The notes under the pieces: generated by a model
What the model was told of the DNA's origin: nothing
Database searches by the model: none
What the model saw: only the letters and a program-made list of their open reading frames with translations
Position numbers and translations under genes: made by a program
Shown here: positions 33,663 to 42,951 of the stretch, piece by piece
Numbering within the stretch: the stretch's first letter is position 1
Layout: every line of letters starts with the position of its first letter
Assembly (NCBI GenBank): GCA_014529385.2
Contig: CM043969.1
Coordinates: 34,966,446-35,030,445 of the forward strand
Length of the DNA stretch: 64,000 nt
Source of the DNA: Adiantum capillus-veneris
Lineage: Eukaryota > Streptophyta > Polypodiopsida > Polypodiales > Pteridaceae
Direction of reading: 5' to 3'

Positions 33663-34148
33663 TTAGAGGAGCTTTATGAAGATGAGGATGATTCTAGTGA
33701 TGAAGACTCTTCCACGGTGACAGATGAGGACAGTGATAGCACTACCAGCAGTGATGAGGATGCTGATGTTGCATTTCTTTTGATGGATAAAGAAATCTAG
33801 GAGTGTGGTTTATTCGCATTTGCGAATGAAAATGAAGATGAAAGTGAAGGGCTGATGCAATCCAAGGTTGAGTTTTCAAAGAAGCAAGAATTGATGACAC
33901 AAATGATCGGTGGAGACCTCTCAGCTATGGAGAAGGAGATATATTTGCACATGCAGGTCTATGCCAAAATAATTGATTGTTTCCTTGATGCAAGGTTGAT
34001 ATATGGCATCTCTACACGTTTTCCTTGGGAACCAGGTGGAAGCTTCATTATGTTTTTGAGGCAGGGAATGCAAAGTGTTTTTGTGTGGGATCCAGGTGGA
34101 ATGAGCATCTCTTTTTGTTTCTGTTGAGCATGAATGCTCTAGCAGGCT
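33663..34148 (+). pseudogene. Element 3 pol stump ending before RT
   Basis: Acidic linker (EDEDDSSDEDSS) and a MTQMIGGDLSAMEKE segment matching the lead-in to RT in element 4, with stops at 33661 and near 33798. Homology ceases near 33990, and no RT, RNase H or integrase motif follows before the PPT. Confidence 0.7.
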
Positions 34149-34160
34149 AGGGGATGGGCA
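34149..34160 (+). other. Polypurine tract of element 3
   Basis: AGGGGATGGGCA, five bases before the LTR start at 34166. Confidence 0.65.
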
Positions 34161-34165
34161 AATTA

Positions 34166-34894
34166 TGTCAGGAGTTTTTTGGAGCAAGGGATTGCGCATA
34201 TGTACATATACATGCATGGTGCATCAAATAAAGGATTGCCCATTTTCCTTGGCCAGGTGGTCATGTGGGACCCACATGTGTACAGATAGGACAGGGTGTA
34301 CATAGTGCATCGATTTTCACTATTACCAGTACCACTGTGTTTTTCTACAATAATGAGGAGTTTATATCGTGTAAAACTTCTCGAGGAAGCTATCCGCGGG
34401 CCGACGACGTGAGGTCAGTAGGTGCGTCAGAAGGCATCTAGTGGCGTTAGGAGGGCGAACGAGGTCAATATTTGCATGCGGATGAGGACGGACACAGCGT
34501 GGGTGTTTTCTGGTGAGAGTTATGCACAAAGGTCATCATTAGGACCACTTTTTGGGGCCACTTCACGAGGTGGCGAGATGCATTATTGGAAAAAAGCTGA
34601 GTGCCAGGTGTGCGAATGATGCAAAAAGGTGACAACTATGCACTGCAAGGTCAGTTTTTGGCCTGTTCGGGGTCCGTTTGAGGTCATCTAAAAGGCCAAG
34701 GGTGCCCAACTAATAAATCTAAGTGTGGGAACTGAAAAAACAGAGAGAAGACCAGAAAAAACGTGGAGAAGAGAGGAGGAACAGCCGCAGGTGTGTTCTT
34801 TGGGTTTTTGGAGCCTGTTTTGGCCGTAAACTGCTCATACGAGGTCAGATTTGAGCACTTTGACATTGTAGACTGGGGTTTTGAGCCGTTCCGG
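34166..34894 (+). repeat. 3' LTR of element 3, first part
   Basis: Matches 29616-30344 and stops at GCCGTTCCGG, where element 4 is inserted. CCGG (34891-34894) is the left copy of that element's target duplication. Confidence 0.92.
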
Positions 34895-36820
34895 TGAGAG
34901 GCGGAAGTGAAAAAATAGACCCGGTGGCCTCTACACCAAGACTATGCACAATGGCCTCATCATGGGGAATACACAATAGGGGCACCACCAAGCAAGATAT
35001 GCGGCTAGGACGCATACATATACACAATGAAGCATGCATGGAAAACAATTTCAAGATCCACGCCCAAATGTGGAATGGGGTGGTCGGAGAATAAGGTGAG
35101 AGGAGTGGTGAGTGAGTGAGAATGGGCTTGCTACGCGTGCATGTAGTAAGGAAGATAACGAGGTCAGGGATACATGCAAGTATGCTCACTTCTCATACAA
35201 AAGGTGGCGAATCCGCACACCTTAAGATGGAGGTAGCAAGATGATAGGAATATGAGAGGGAGAGAGAGTGTGTGTGTGTGGTGGCGAATCCGCACACCTT
35301 AACATAAGCAGAAAAAAAATGGCAAGGAACAAGCATATACCATACTCACAATGAGATGTATCTAAAGCGACACAAAGTATGGCACCAAGATGGAGTGTGT
35401 TGATTGCTTGCAAAAGATGAATACAATAGGTAGCGTATGGCAGGAAAATGAGAAGGGAACAAGATCGTAGGAGGCATAATGGAGAGATGGGAGTTGATGG
35501 CGAGGAATATCATGAGTGTGTCCACCCTTCTTCTTCTTGAAATTGTGTCTTCAACCCTTAATTACAAGTGGTGTGGAGGTGTGGTGCTCATCTTTTGTGC
35601 ATGGTGATGGTGATGATAATGGTGTTGTGATTATGTGATTAGGGTTCATGCTACAAGCATGTAGCACAAGAGTGTGTATGGATAGGTGTGTGTGTGTGTG
35701 TGTTCTCTCCCACCAAGTGAGCTCTCATGGCCTCCTTATATAGGGAAGGAGGGGAGGATTTAGCAATATTTCTATTTGAGGTGAGTGTCCCACTTTGGTG
35801 ACTAGGAAAATGGGGTGCATGTGACTGTGGCTCCCATCTTGTCTCCTCATTATTTAAAATACCAGAGTCAATAGAGAGAGAAAAAGAGAGAATGTGGGTA
35901 GGATGTAGAGGATAGGAAATATTTACAATAGTCTAGCTTTGGATAGACATGAGCTTATTAGGGAGAGAAGAGAGAGGTAAGAAAATTATAAGAGAGGTTG
36001 TCAAAGGTGGATATTTGTTGATGAGGATGGATCCTCCAAAAATGGTGATAGAATTACTCTAGACTAGCCAAGACCTCATTAAAAGAGCCTTGTCTCTTGT
36101 AATCATGCTTGAAGACTTGTGGAACCATAGCCATTCTAGAAGGAAGAAAAGTGGGGATGGCCTGTGTCACCATTACACGAGAAAACTGGGGTCCACTACA
36201 AAAATCATATCTCCGTGTTCATAACTCCAAAAATTCTGAAAAAAATTGAGCTAAAAGTTGAGATCACGAGCTACATCTTTCATGTTGAACGCTCCTTCAG
36301 ATTCGGGGTTCTTCTTTACTTAAAAAATTCAGCCAAATAATGTATTATTTGTGGCTGCAAAAGTCTTTTGGTGGTCCCCTTTGAGTGGACTTCTCTCTTG
36401 CCTTCAAGTGTAAGCTCCTTCATGTGTATGAAAACATGACCTAGAGTGTTGAAAAGATTGGCAATCATCTAGATGGAGGTATTATTGAAATTTGAAAGTG
36501 GGGTTGAGGTTTGAAAATGAAAACTAGTGAATAAAATATTTGGTAGAGTGGAATAATATACATACATGAAAAAAAATATATTAGAAAATACTAGAATATA
36601 TATATTTAATATTTTTAAGGTCAAAAGAGAGATCAACAAAGAAAGCTTACTTATTATGCTACATCGTGATTGATTAGCATAAGTATTATTTATTTAATAA
36701 AGGCTAAAACTTTTGTGAAAAAGGAAGAAAAAATCAAAAGTAACTTATATAATGGGAAATATTTTGATAAAAGGGCAAAAATATATGGGGGGGTTCCCAT
36801 GCATGGAAAAGCTTTCCTCA
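34895..36820 (-). repeat. 3' LTR of element 4
   Basis: 1926 bp, equal in length to the 5' LTR. Contains a minus-strand TATA-type sequence CTATATAAGG at about 35736-35745. Confidence 0.95.
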
Positions 36821-36824
36821 TTAG

Positions 36825-36837
36825 CCCTCCCCCTAAG
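36825..36837 (-). other. Polypurine tract of element 4
   Basis: On the minus strand TTAGGGGGAGGGC, four bases before the 3' LTR. Confidence 0.75.
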
Positions 36838-36854
36838 GCTAGAGGTATTCATGC

Positions 36855-39800
36855 CTATAGCGTTGTACCTGATTCTTCTTCAATTGAGGTGGAGGAGTCT
36901 CCCTCCTCGGGGATTTCCATCATAAGTGTTTGATCAAATCTCAAAAAGTATTGCTTCAACCTCCATCCATTGACACGTGTTTTGTGGAGCCTACCATCCG
37001 CATCCATCAATTGGTAACTGCCATTGGCGTAGCGCTTTCTAATGACAAATGGCCCTTCCCATCTGGGTGAAAACTTTTTATCCTTCCTAGTGTCAAACCT
37101 GTTATCATATCGTAGGACCAACATACCTTTCTTGAGACCTTTTGCCCTAAGTCCCTTGTTGAAGGTAAGTCGACGTTGCTCTGCCTGTGCTGCATAATAG
37201 TTTATAGCATCTTCTCTGTCTAGTTGAAGCCTCTCTAGATCAAGAATGTGGTTGTGGAGATGAGCATTAGGAGGTTCCACCTGCCCAGCTAGCACCCTGA
37301 GACTAGCCAATTGTACTTCAATGGGTAAAATGGCTTCCTTACCAAACACCAAGTGATATGGTGTGAACCGAAGGGATGTGCGAAATGAAGTGCGATAAGC
37401 CCAAAGTGCAGCCATAAGATGCTTGTCCCAATCACTTTTGTGATTGTTTACATGTTTAGTGATGATCTTGCAAATCATACCATTTACCTTTTCCACCAAA
37501 CCATTGCATTGTGGGTAGTAGGGAGTTGAGTGTCGTCGTGAGATACCTAACTTCTCCATTAGCTCTCCTACAAGGTCTCCTCTAAAACCTGGTCCCCTGT
37601 CAGAAATTATTTCAAGAGGAGTGCCAAAACGGCAACAAATGTTTTCAAATACGAACTTAGCCACTTCCTTAGCTGTAATCCGGGTGGTGGCAACTGCTTC
37701 AGCCCACCTGGTCATGTAGTCCACACCCATGATGATATAAAATTTACCTGATTGGCTCCTTGGCAAAGGCCCAATAGCATCAATTCCCCATTTCTCAAAT
37801 GGTCCATATGAGATTATAGGAGTCTGTGGCTCATATGTGAGCCTCCTATCCCCTGCCTTTTGACATTCCTTGCATGTTTTACACCAATGATGCACATCCC
37901 TATGTAGACTAGGCCATACAAACCCGGCTTGTAGAATCTTTCTACTAGTGATGTCAAGTGCAAAGTGTCCTCCGCAAACACGATCATGGCAACTTGAAAT
38001 GATTTCAGTGATCTCTTTAGAGAGAGGTACACGCCTAAGAATTTGATCCTTACCCTTGCAGTAGAGGTCGTCATTGATAAGGCGGTATTTTGTTGCCTTG
38101 CGCACAAGCCACTGCTTTTGTCCCTTAGTAAGATCCTTAGGACACTCTCCTGTGTCCAAGAAACTCATGATGTCAAGCATAGCATCGCTACCTTGGAAGA
38201 GAGGCAGCTTCAACTTGATAGCACCCACCACTAAAACATCTTGCAACTTCTCTGTAGCTAGAGCGTCTGCTTCTTGATTTTCTGCTCGAGGGACATGATG
38301 TAATTGTACTACTTGAAATTTCCCTAAAAGTTCCTTGACTTTGCGCAAATGGCCTAGCAAGATATGATTTTTACAAGCCCAAGTTCCTTGTATTTGTTTT
38401 ATTAAAAGCATGGCATCACCAAATACATTTAACCGTTGAATGCCCTGTGTCACACACCACTCTAACCCAAGAGTTAAAGCTGCATATTCTGCCTCATTGT
38501 TAGAGTATGAATCCAAGAGATTCCCAATGGAGAAAACCTTGTCCCCTTGCTCGTTGAAGATGACAATGCCTGCTGCAGCTTTGTCCACTTTCCTCTTGTA
38601 GGCTCCATCAAAGAAAAGAGAGTGAGCCTCCTCTACCTTAGGGACTTCCAGCACGGGTGTAATATCTTGATCATTTGGCTTTATCTTTAGCTTCTTTTCA
38701 TAGTGGCGATGAGTGAGAATACCTCCTAGACTGGCCCTTGTGGAGTTCTCCACTTGCATTGTGTAGTCAAACTCTTGTAGCCTTGTGAGCCATTTGGAAA
38801 TCCTAGAAGAAACATCCATGTGCTGCATTACATAAGGAAATACTTCTTCCATTGTTAAGATTATGAATGGTCTAGACAATAAATAAGAGCGAAATTTGGT
38901 GGCAGCAAACATTAATGCAAGCACCATGTGCTCCACTGCCGTATATCCCTTTTCTGATGGGGTCATCATTCGACTAGAGAAGTAGATAGGACGCATGAAA
39001 GAAGTTTGAGGATCCTTTTGCATCAATACAGCCCCAAGTGTGTCATTGCCAACACTAGGGTTTACATAAAATGGCTCGTCCCACTTTGGAGGTGCTATGG
39101 TGGGAAGTGAAGCTAGAATTTGTTTTACCTCATTGAATTGTTGTTCATTTTCTTCACTCCAAGTGAAGATCTCTTGATGGGTAACTTGTTGTAAAGGGAG
39201 AACCACTTGGGAGAGCAAGTGAATGAACCTACTCAAATACCTCACCTTTTGAAGAAAAGAGACCAATTGCTTTGTTGTGGTGGGAGAGGTCAAAGCCACC
39301 AAGGCTTGAACCTTGCTTGGGTCAGCTTCAATGCCTTTGGCCGAGATCACATGGCCAAGAAGAGTAACCTTGCTTTCACCAATGTGGCATTTCTCCACAT
39401 TGAGTTGGCCACCCAAAGCTTGCAGCCTAGCTAGACCTTCATAAACTTTCTCCAAATGAAGAGAGCGAGAGCTATAGATGCAAAAGTCATCAATAAAAAC
39501 ACGGATTGATTTTCCAAAGAATGGCTGAAAAACAAATGTCACATATCGCTGAAAAGTGGCTGGAGCATTAGTGAGACCAAAAGGCATAACTCTGTAAGCA
39601 AAACATCCCCATGGTGTGATGAAGGTTGTCTTCTTTTGATCTTCTTCAGCGATGCTAATTTGGAAGTAGCCTGAGTAGCCATCACATACCGTGTAGCGCT
39701 CATGTCCTGCTACCTCATTGAGTATTTCGTCTTGAAAAGGAAGAGGAAAATGGTCCCTCTTTGTGGCTGCATTAAGAGGCTTGTAATCAACACAAACCCT

Positions 39801-40637
39801 CCACTTACCATTCTTCTTTGGTGTGACTACCACTGGAGAAACCCACTCTGAGTCTTCAACAGGATAGATAAAACCGGCTTCTAGCAATTTCCTCACCTCT
39901 TTGAGTAGGGCATCTTGTTGAATTACTCCTAGCCGCCTGAGCTTCTGCACTACAGGTTTACTTCCCTCCTTGAGCTTAATGTGATGTTGAACTACTGTGA
40001 TGCCAGTGATTTTATCATATTCATCAATGAACAATGTGGTAAAATTACTTAGCATCAAAATATAATCTTCACGCTCCTTCCCACACAACTCACTAGAGAG
40101 CATTTGATGTAGCTTACTTGCTTCTACCAGAGGTTGTATACCTGGTGTCTCCCCTTGGCTTGATGATGAGGCATCAGGTTGCTCCATCTTCTTAGGGTCC
40201 TTGAGAATGATCCCCATCACCTCAATGCTACTGTCACTTTCTTCACTCACTGTTGACTCCTCCTCTGAAGCGGTTGAAGATTCACCACTAGAAAACTCAT
40301 CCTCGGAGGTTTCTAGATCCATTTTGCGTTGTTGACCTATCTTCATGTCGTAAAGTATTGGCCTCCCTTTTGCATCCTTCATCTGGATTATGCCGGTGTC
40401 CCAGTCCTGCTTAGCTCTCATAGCCATAAGCCAAGGCCTCCCTAGAATGATAGGATAGCCCTCCCCTTTGTGTGGCATGACAAAGATGTCCACATCTACC
40501 TCGGTGTTGAATGCCTTTATCCTGACTGCATTTATGACACCAACACATTGAACTTTTAAATTATTTGCCATTTTGGCTTGGCATGGTGCCGGCCGACTCA
40601 CCTCTAAACCCAAACGGTGCATCATTTTTTCACTCAT
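36855..40637 (-). CDS. Element 4 pol: protease remainder, RT, RNase H, archaeal-type RNase H, integrase
   Basis: 1260 codons without a stop, in frame with gag. After the protease part (ILGRPWLMAM near residue 70) comes an acidic linker. RT: LLEAGFIYPVEDSEW, TPKKNGKWRVCVDYKPLN, MPFGLTNAPATFQ and catalytic VFIDDF near residue 390. The first RNase H follows the RT; the second, archaeal type, has LFFDGAYKR, NNEAEYAAL, FGDAMLLI and NQEADALA. Integrase: zinc-binding HDRVCGGHF with CKTCKEC, then WGIDAIG, IISDRG and NGLVEKVNG giving D, D, E, and a GPY/F-like WEGPFVI. The protease active site lies upstream, across the UAA, where the Asp reads His. All other catalytic residues look intact. Confidence 0.93.
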   Translation of the reverse strand: MSEKMMHRLGLEVSRPAPCQAKMANNLKVQCVGVINAVRIKAFNTEVDVDIFVMPHKGEGYPIILGRPWLMAMRAKQDWDTGIIQMKDAKGRPILYDMKIGQQRKMDLETSEDEFSSGESSTASEEESTVSEESDSSIEVMGIILKDPKKMEQPDASSSSQGETPGIQPLVEASKLHQMLSSELCGKEREDYILMLSNFTTLFIDEYDKITGITVVQHHIKLKEGSKPVVQKLRRLGVIQQDALLKEVRKLLEAGFIYPVEDSEWVSPVVVTPKKNGKWRVCVDYKPLNAATKRDHFPLPFQDEILNEVAGHERYTVCDGYSGYFQISIAEEDQKKTTFITPWGCFAYRVMPFGLTNAPATFQRYVTFVFQPFFGKSIRVFIDDFCIYSSRSLHLEKVYEGLARLQALGGQLNVEKCHIGESKVTLLGHVISAKGIEADPSKVQALVALTSPTTTKQLVSFLQKVRYLSRFIHLLSQVVLPLQQVTHQEIFTWSEENEQQFNEVKQILASLPTIAPPKWDEPFYVNPSVGNDTLGAVLMQKDPQTSFMRPIYFSSRMMTPSEKGYTAVEHMVLALMFAATKFRSYLLSRPFIILTMEEVFPYVMQHMDVSSRISKWLTRLQEFDYTMQVENSTRASLGGILTHRHYEKKLKIKPNDQDITPVLEVPKVEEAHSLFFDGAYKRKVDKAAAGIVIFNEQGDKVFSIGNLLDSYSNNEAEYAALTLGLEWCVTQGIQRLNVFGDAMLLIKQIQGTWACKNHILLGHLRKVKELLGKFQVVQLHHVPRAENQEADALATEKLQDVLVVGAIKLKLPLFQGSDAMLDIMSFLDTGECPKDLTKGQKQWLVRKATKYRLINDDLYCKGKDQILRRVPLSKEITEIISSCHDRVCGGHFALDITSRKILQAGFVWPSLHRDVHHWCKTCKECQKAGDRRLTYEPQTPIISYGPFEKWGIDAIGPLPRSQSGKFYIIMGVDYMTRWAEAVATTRITAKEVAKFVFENICCRFGTPLEIISDRGPGFRGDLVGELMEKLGISRRHSTPYYPQCNGLVEKVNGMICKIITKHVNNHKSDWDKHLMAALWAYRTSFRTSLRFTPYHLVFGKEAILPIEVQLASLRVLAGQVEPPNAHLHNHILDLERLQLDREDAINYYAAQAEQRRLTFNKGLRAKGLKKGMLVLRYDNRFDTRKDKKFSPRWEGPFVIRKRYANGSYQLMDADGRLHKTRVNGWRLKQYFLRFDQTLMMEIPEEGDSSTSIEEESGTTL

Positions 40638-40664
40638 GACGCATATTTGTGCGCCACCATGGAT

Positions 40665-42095
40665 TTAGATATTGGAGATGTGTTGCCCTTTGATGTAAGC
40701 ATCCATCACTGGTAGTATGTCGTCTAGATTCCTCCCGGAGATAGCCCCAGCTATCTTTGGCTTTGGTCGCCTCGTGTTAACCATCTTTGTCCATTGTCTC
40801 CTCACCCTAGGTGCTAGGTGGAGTAACTGGGGCCAGGTGATTTTTGGGCCCTGCACAGAAACATCTTGAACCAAATCATATGGTTTAGAACATTCACCCA
40901 AAGAGAAATCTACAATGTCAATTTTACGTCGTAACTTGGATGGCTTTTTGCTAGATTCCCCTTTAGTCTTCATCTTTTCTTTCTTTTGGGAAGATTCACC
41001 ATGCCTAGCGCATTTTACCCCAATAGCATCTACTCCTTTAACCTTGGTATTATCCTCCTCCACTTTCTCCTTTCCCTTACCTTCAAGACTGATGACGCTT
41101 ACTGTTTGATTGCCAACTGGTGGTGGGGGTAAGGGTGGAACGAGAGGTTGTGGTGGTGGTGGTGGTGGTTGTGGTTGAATCGGTGGTTGTAAGATTTGCA
41201 CGGGTGGTGCTTGTTGGGGAGCCCTCGGTGGTGGTGGTCTTGCTCTTGGTGGTGAAACCTGGTTTTGTCTGGCTCCTCTGTTGAAATTCTGCCTCCTTGG
41301 TTGTGGACAGTAGTACATGCCATGACCATCCTCCCCACAATTGTAGTAGTGGTATTCTTGGTTTTGCCTTCGTTGTCCTCTCCCTTGCTCTTGGTTGCGA
41401 TTGTGTGCATGCTCTTGTTGTATCAAATGGACTGAGAGATTCTCAAGTTGATTGGTGATTCGGTTGAGCAGGTCTTGCTGATCTTCAATTGGTTCTTGTG
41501 GTTGAATCCTCTGGGCGACTGTTGTAGGTGGTGCTAGAGGTGGTGGGGTCCTAACGGCTTCCTCTCCATCGATATTCCTGGCTTGTAGGCGCAACTTCTT
41601 GTCTTTAAAGCGGGCCACTTCAACTGCTAGCTCATACGTAGCAGGAAACCTTCCCTTCACCTTCTCTTTAAGAGTTGGCCATAACCCAGCCACAAACCGA
41701 TCCTTCTTTAGGAAATCAGGTGCCCCCTCATCCTCTCTTAGCGATGCAACCCATCGCCCCCATAAATCTACAAACTTTGACTCATATGATGCGTATTCCA
41801 ACATACTGCCCTGCTTCAACTCTGTCAACAATTGCCATAGCTTCTCTGATGTTGTGCCCTCTCCAAAACGCTTGACAAAGGCTGCCCTTAATAAGTCCCA
41901 CCGTTCCTTGGTTTCTTGTGCCGAGGCATTGTACCATGATCTTGCCTCCACCTTCATTAGAAGTGGGAAGATGCGCAAGCGCGAAGCATCATCATCTCTC
42001 GCAGAGATGACACATGCTATTTCCAAGTTGTCTAGAATGTCTGCAGCATCCTCACCCACCTTACCAGTAAAGGTTGGAAATGCTACACTTGCCAT
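40665..42095 (-). CDS. Element 4 gag
   Basis: About 476 codons from the ATG at 42095 (MASVAFPTFTG); a start ten codons earlier at 42125 is possible, but the inner one matches element 3. Gag domain with RSWYNASAQETKERWDLL and DRFVAGLWP. The zinc knuckle reads YYNCGEDGHGMYYC, so its first cysteine is tyrosine (TGC to TAC would do). A proline-rich stretch and a basic region follow. It ends in UAA at 40665-40667, nine codons before the first in-frame Met of pol. The conserved protease motif GGAQICVM lies directly after the stop, so gag and pol were a single frame or use readthrough. Confidence 0.9.
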   Translation of the reverse strand: MASVAFPTFTGKVGEDAADILDNLEIACVISARDDDASRLRIFPLLMKVEARSWYNASAQETKERWDLLRAAFVKRFGEGTTSEKLWQLLTELKQGSMLEYASYESKFVDLWGRWVASLREDEGAPDFLKKDRFVAGLWPTLKEKVKGRFPATYELAVEVARFKDKKLRLQARNIDGEEAVRTPPPLAPPTTVAQRIQPQEPIEDQQDLLNRITNQLENLSVHLIQQEHAHNRNQEQGRGQRRQNQEYHYYNCGEDGHGMYYCPQPRRQNFNRGARQNQVSPPRARPPPPRAPQQAPPVQILQPPIQPQPPPPPPQPLVPPLPPPPVGNQTVSVISLEGKGKEKVEEDNTKVKGVDAIGVKCARHGESSQKKEKMKTKGESSKKPSKLRRKIDIVDFSLGECSKPYDLVQDVSVQGPKITWPQLLHLAPRVRRQWTKMVNTRRPKPKIAGAISGRNLDDILPVMDAYIKGQHISNI

Positions 42096-42177
42096 GATTA
42101 CTGAGAGAGAGCTAGAAAGACGCACTTCTTAACTTGCAAATTTTTTTTCTTCTTTACAAGGAGGCGTGTATACCCTA

Positions 42178-42396
42178 TTATACTAGGACATAGATTAAAA
42201 CTTCAAACGGTACATTGCCTTGTACCAAAGGTAAAACAAATGGCTGATCTGATGCCAGAACCTCAAAAAAACGCTCCCCACCCGGCATGGTGTCAATGAC
42301 GTGCTGGTAGTGAATCTTCAAGTTCAATATTACCTTGATTGAGCGTACACGTGTTGGTATGTGTGATCTTTCTTGAGGTAGGTTGTCCTGATTCAT
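42178..42396 (-). CDS. Small conserved ORF (72 aa) upstream of gag in element 4
   Basis: 72 codons, MNQDNLPQERSH to the end PFEVLIYVLV. It shares the MNQ[DE]xL start with 24840-25052, the VRSI motif with 16640-16858, and the pattern [IV]LP[LM][IV]...[FL][DE]VxIxVL with all members. It lies 83 bases before the gag ATG, in a different frame from it, inside the internal leader rather than in the LTR. The most divergent member, so homology rests mainly on equal length, position and end motif. Confidence 0.52.
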   Translation of the reverse strand: MNQDNLPQERSHIPTRVRSIKVILNLKIHYQHVIDTMPGGERFFEVLASDQPFVLPLVQGNVPFEVLIYVLV

Positions 42397-42931
42397 GTGA
42401 AGCTTAGAGGTGCTTAGTCACTGTCCAAGCTTGTAGGAGAGGGTGGTGTTCTTTCCTGAAACAAACTCAGTAGATCCCTAGTTTCTCTAGTGAGAGTGTG
42501 AGCCAATGCTTCTGTTATCTGTGCTGCAATATCAGGTGCGACTTGAAAACTAACTATGATAATTACCTCGGTGACTTGAGTTACCCGATTCTCAAATTAG
42601 AATAGTGTTGATTCTCTATTGTGCAGAGCTTCTTCCATTTTGTTGTTGTTGGTTGGTTGTAGGTTGCGGACATGGTTTCCACCTTCTCCTTCTTCTTCTT
42701 GGCACTTGGCCTATGTATATCCACTGGGTTTGGCGCGTTGGTTGACTCTCCCACTTCAAATCGATTACCGTTACGCCTGGCACTCGAGCTTCGATGGAGT
42801 GCGGAGTTCGTCTAGTTGTGCTTGGAGCTCTTCTTCTTCTGTCGTCCAGTTAGAAAATCCTTCATACTCATTCACCCATTCACAATAGTTTAGGGTTTTC
42901 AGTCTTGTAAACTGAAGGGTTTCAAGAGCCA
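42397..42931 (-). other. Leader of element 4 between PBS and small ORF
   Basis: No further ORF conserved with the other elements is seen. The plus-strand open frame here is serine-rich and without motifs. Confidence 0.6.
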
Positions 42932-42949
42932 TCCTCCGTGGGGGCACCA
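42932..42949 (-). other. Primer-binding site of element 4
   Basis: Minus-strand TGGTGCCCCCACGGAGGA, two bases from the 5' LTR edge. It matches the element 3 site at all but two positions. Confidence 0.72.
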
Positions 42950-42951
42950 AA

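Noticed and set aside
36855-42125. Endogenous pararetrovirus origin
   Set aside because: LTRs, target duplication and a full integrase identify a retrotransposon.
42619-42888. Serine-rich plus-strand ORF in the leader of element 4
   Set aside because: No conservation with the other leaders and antisense to the element's RNA.
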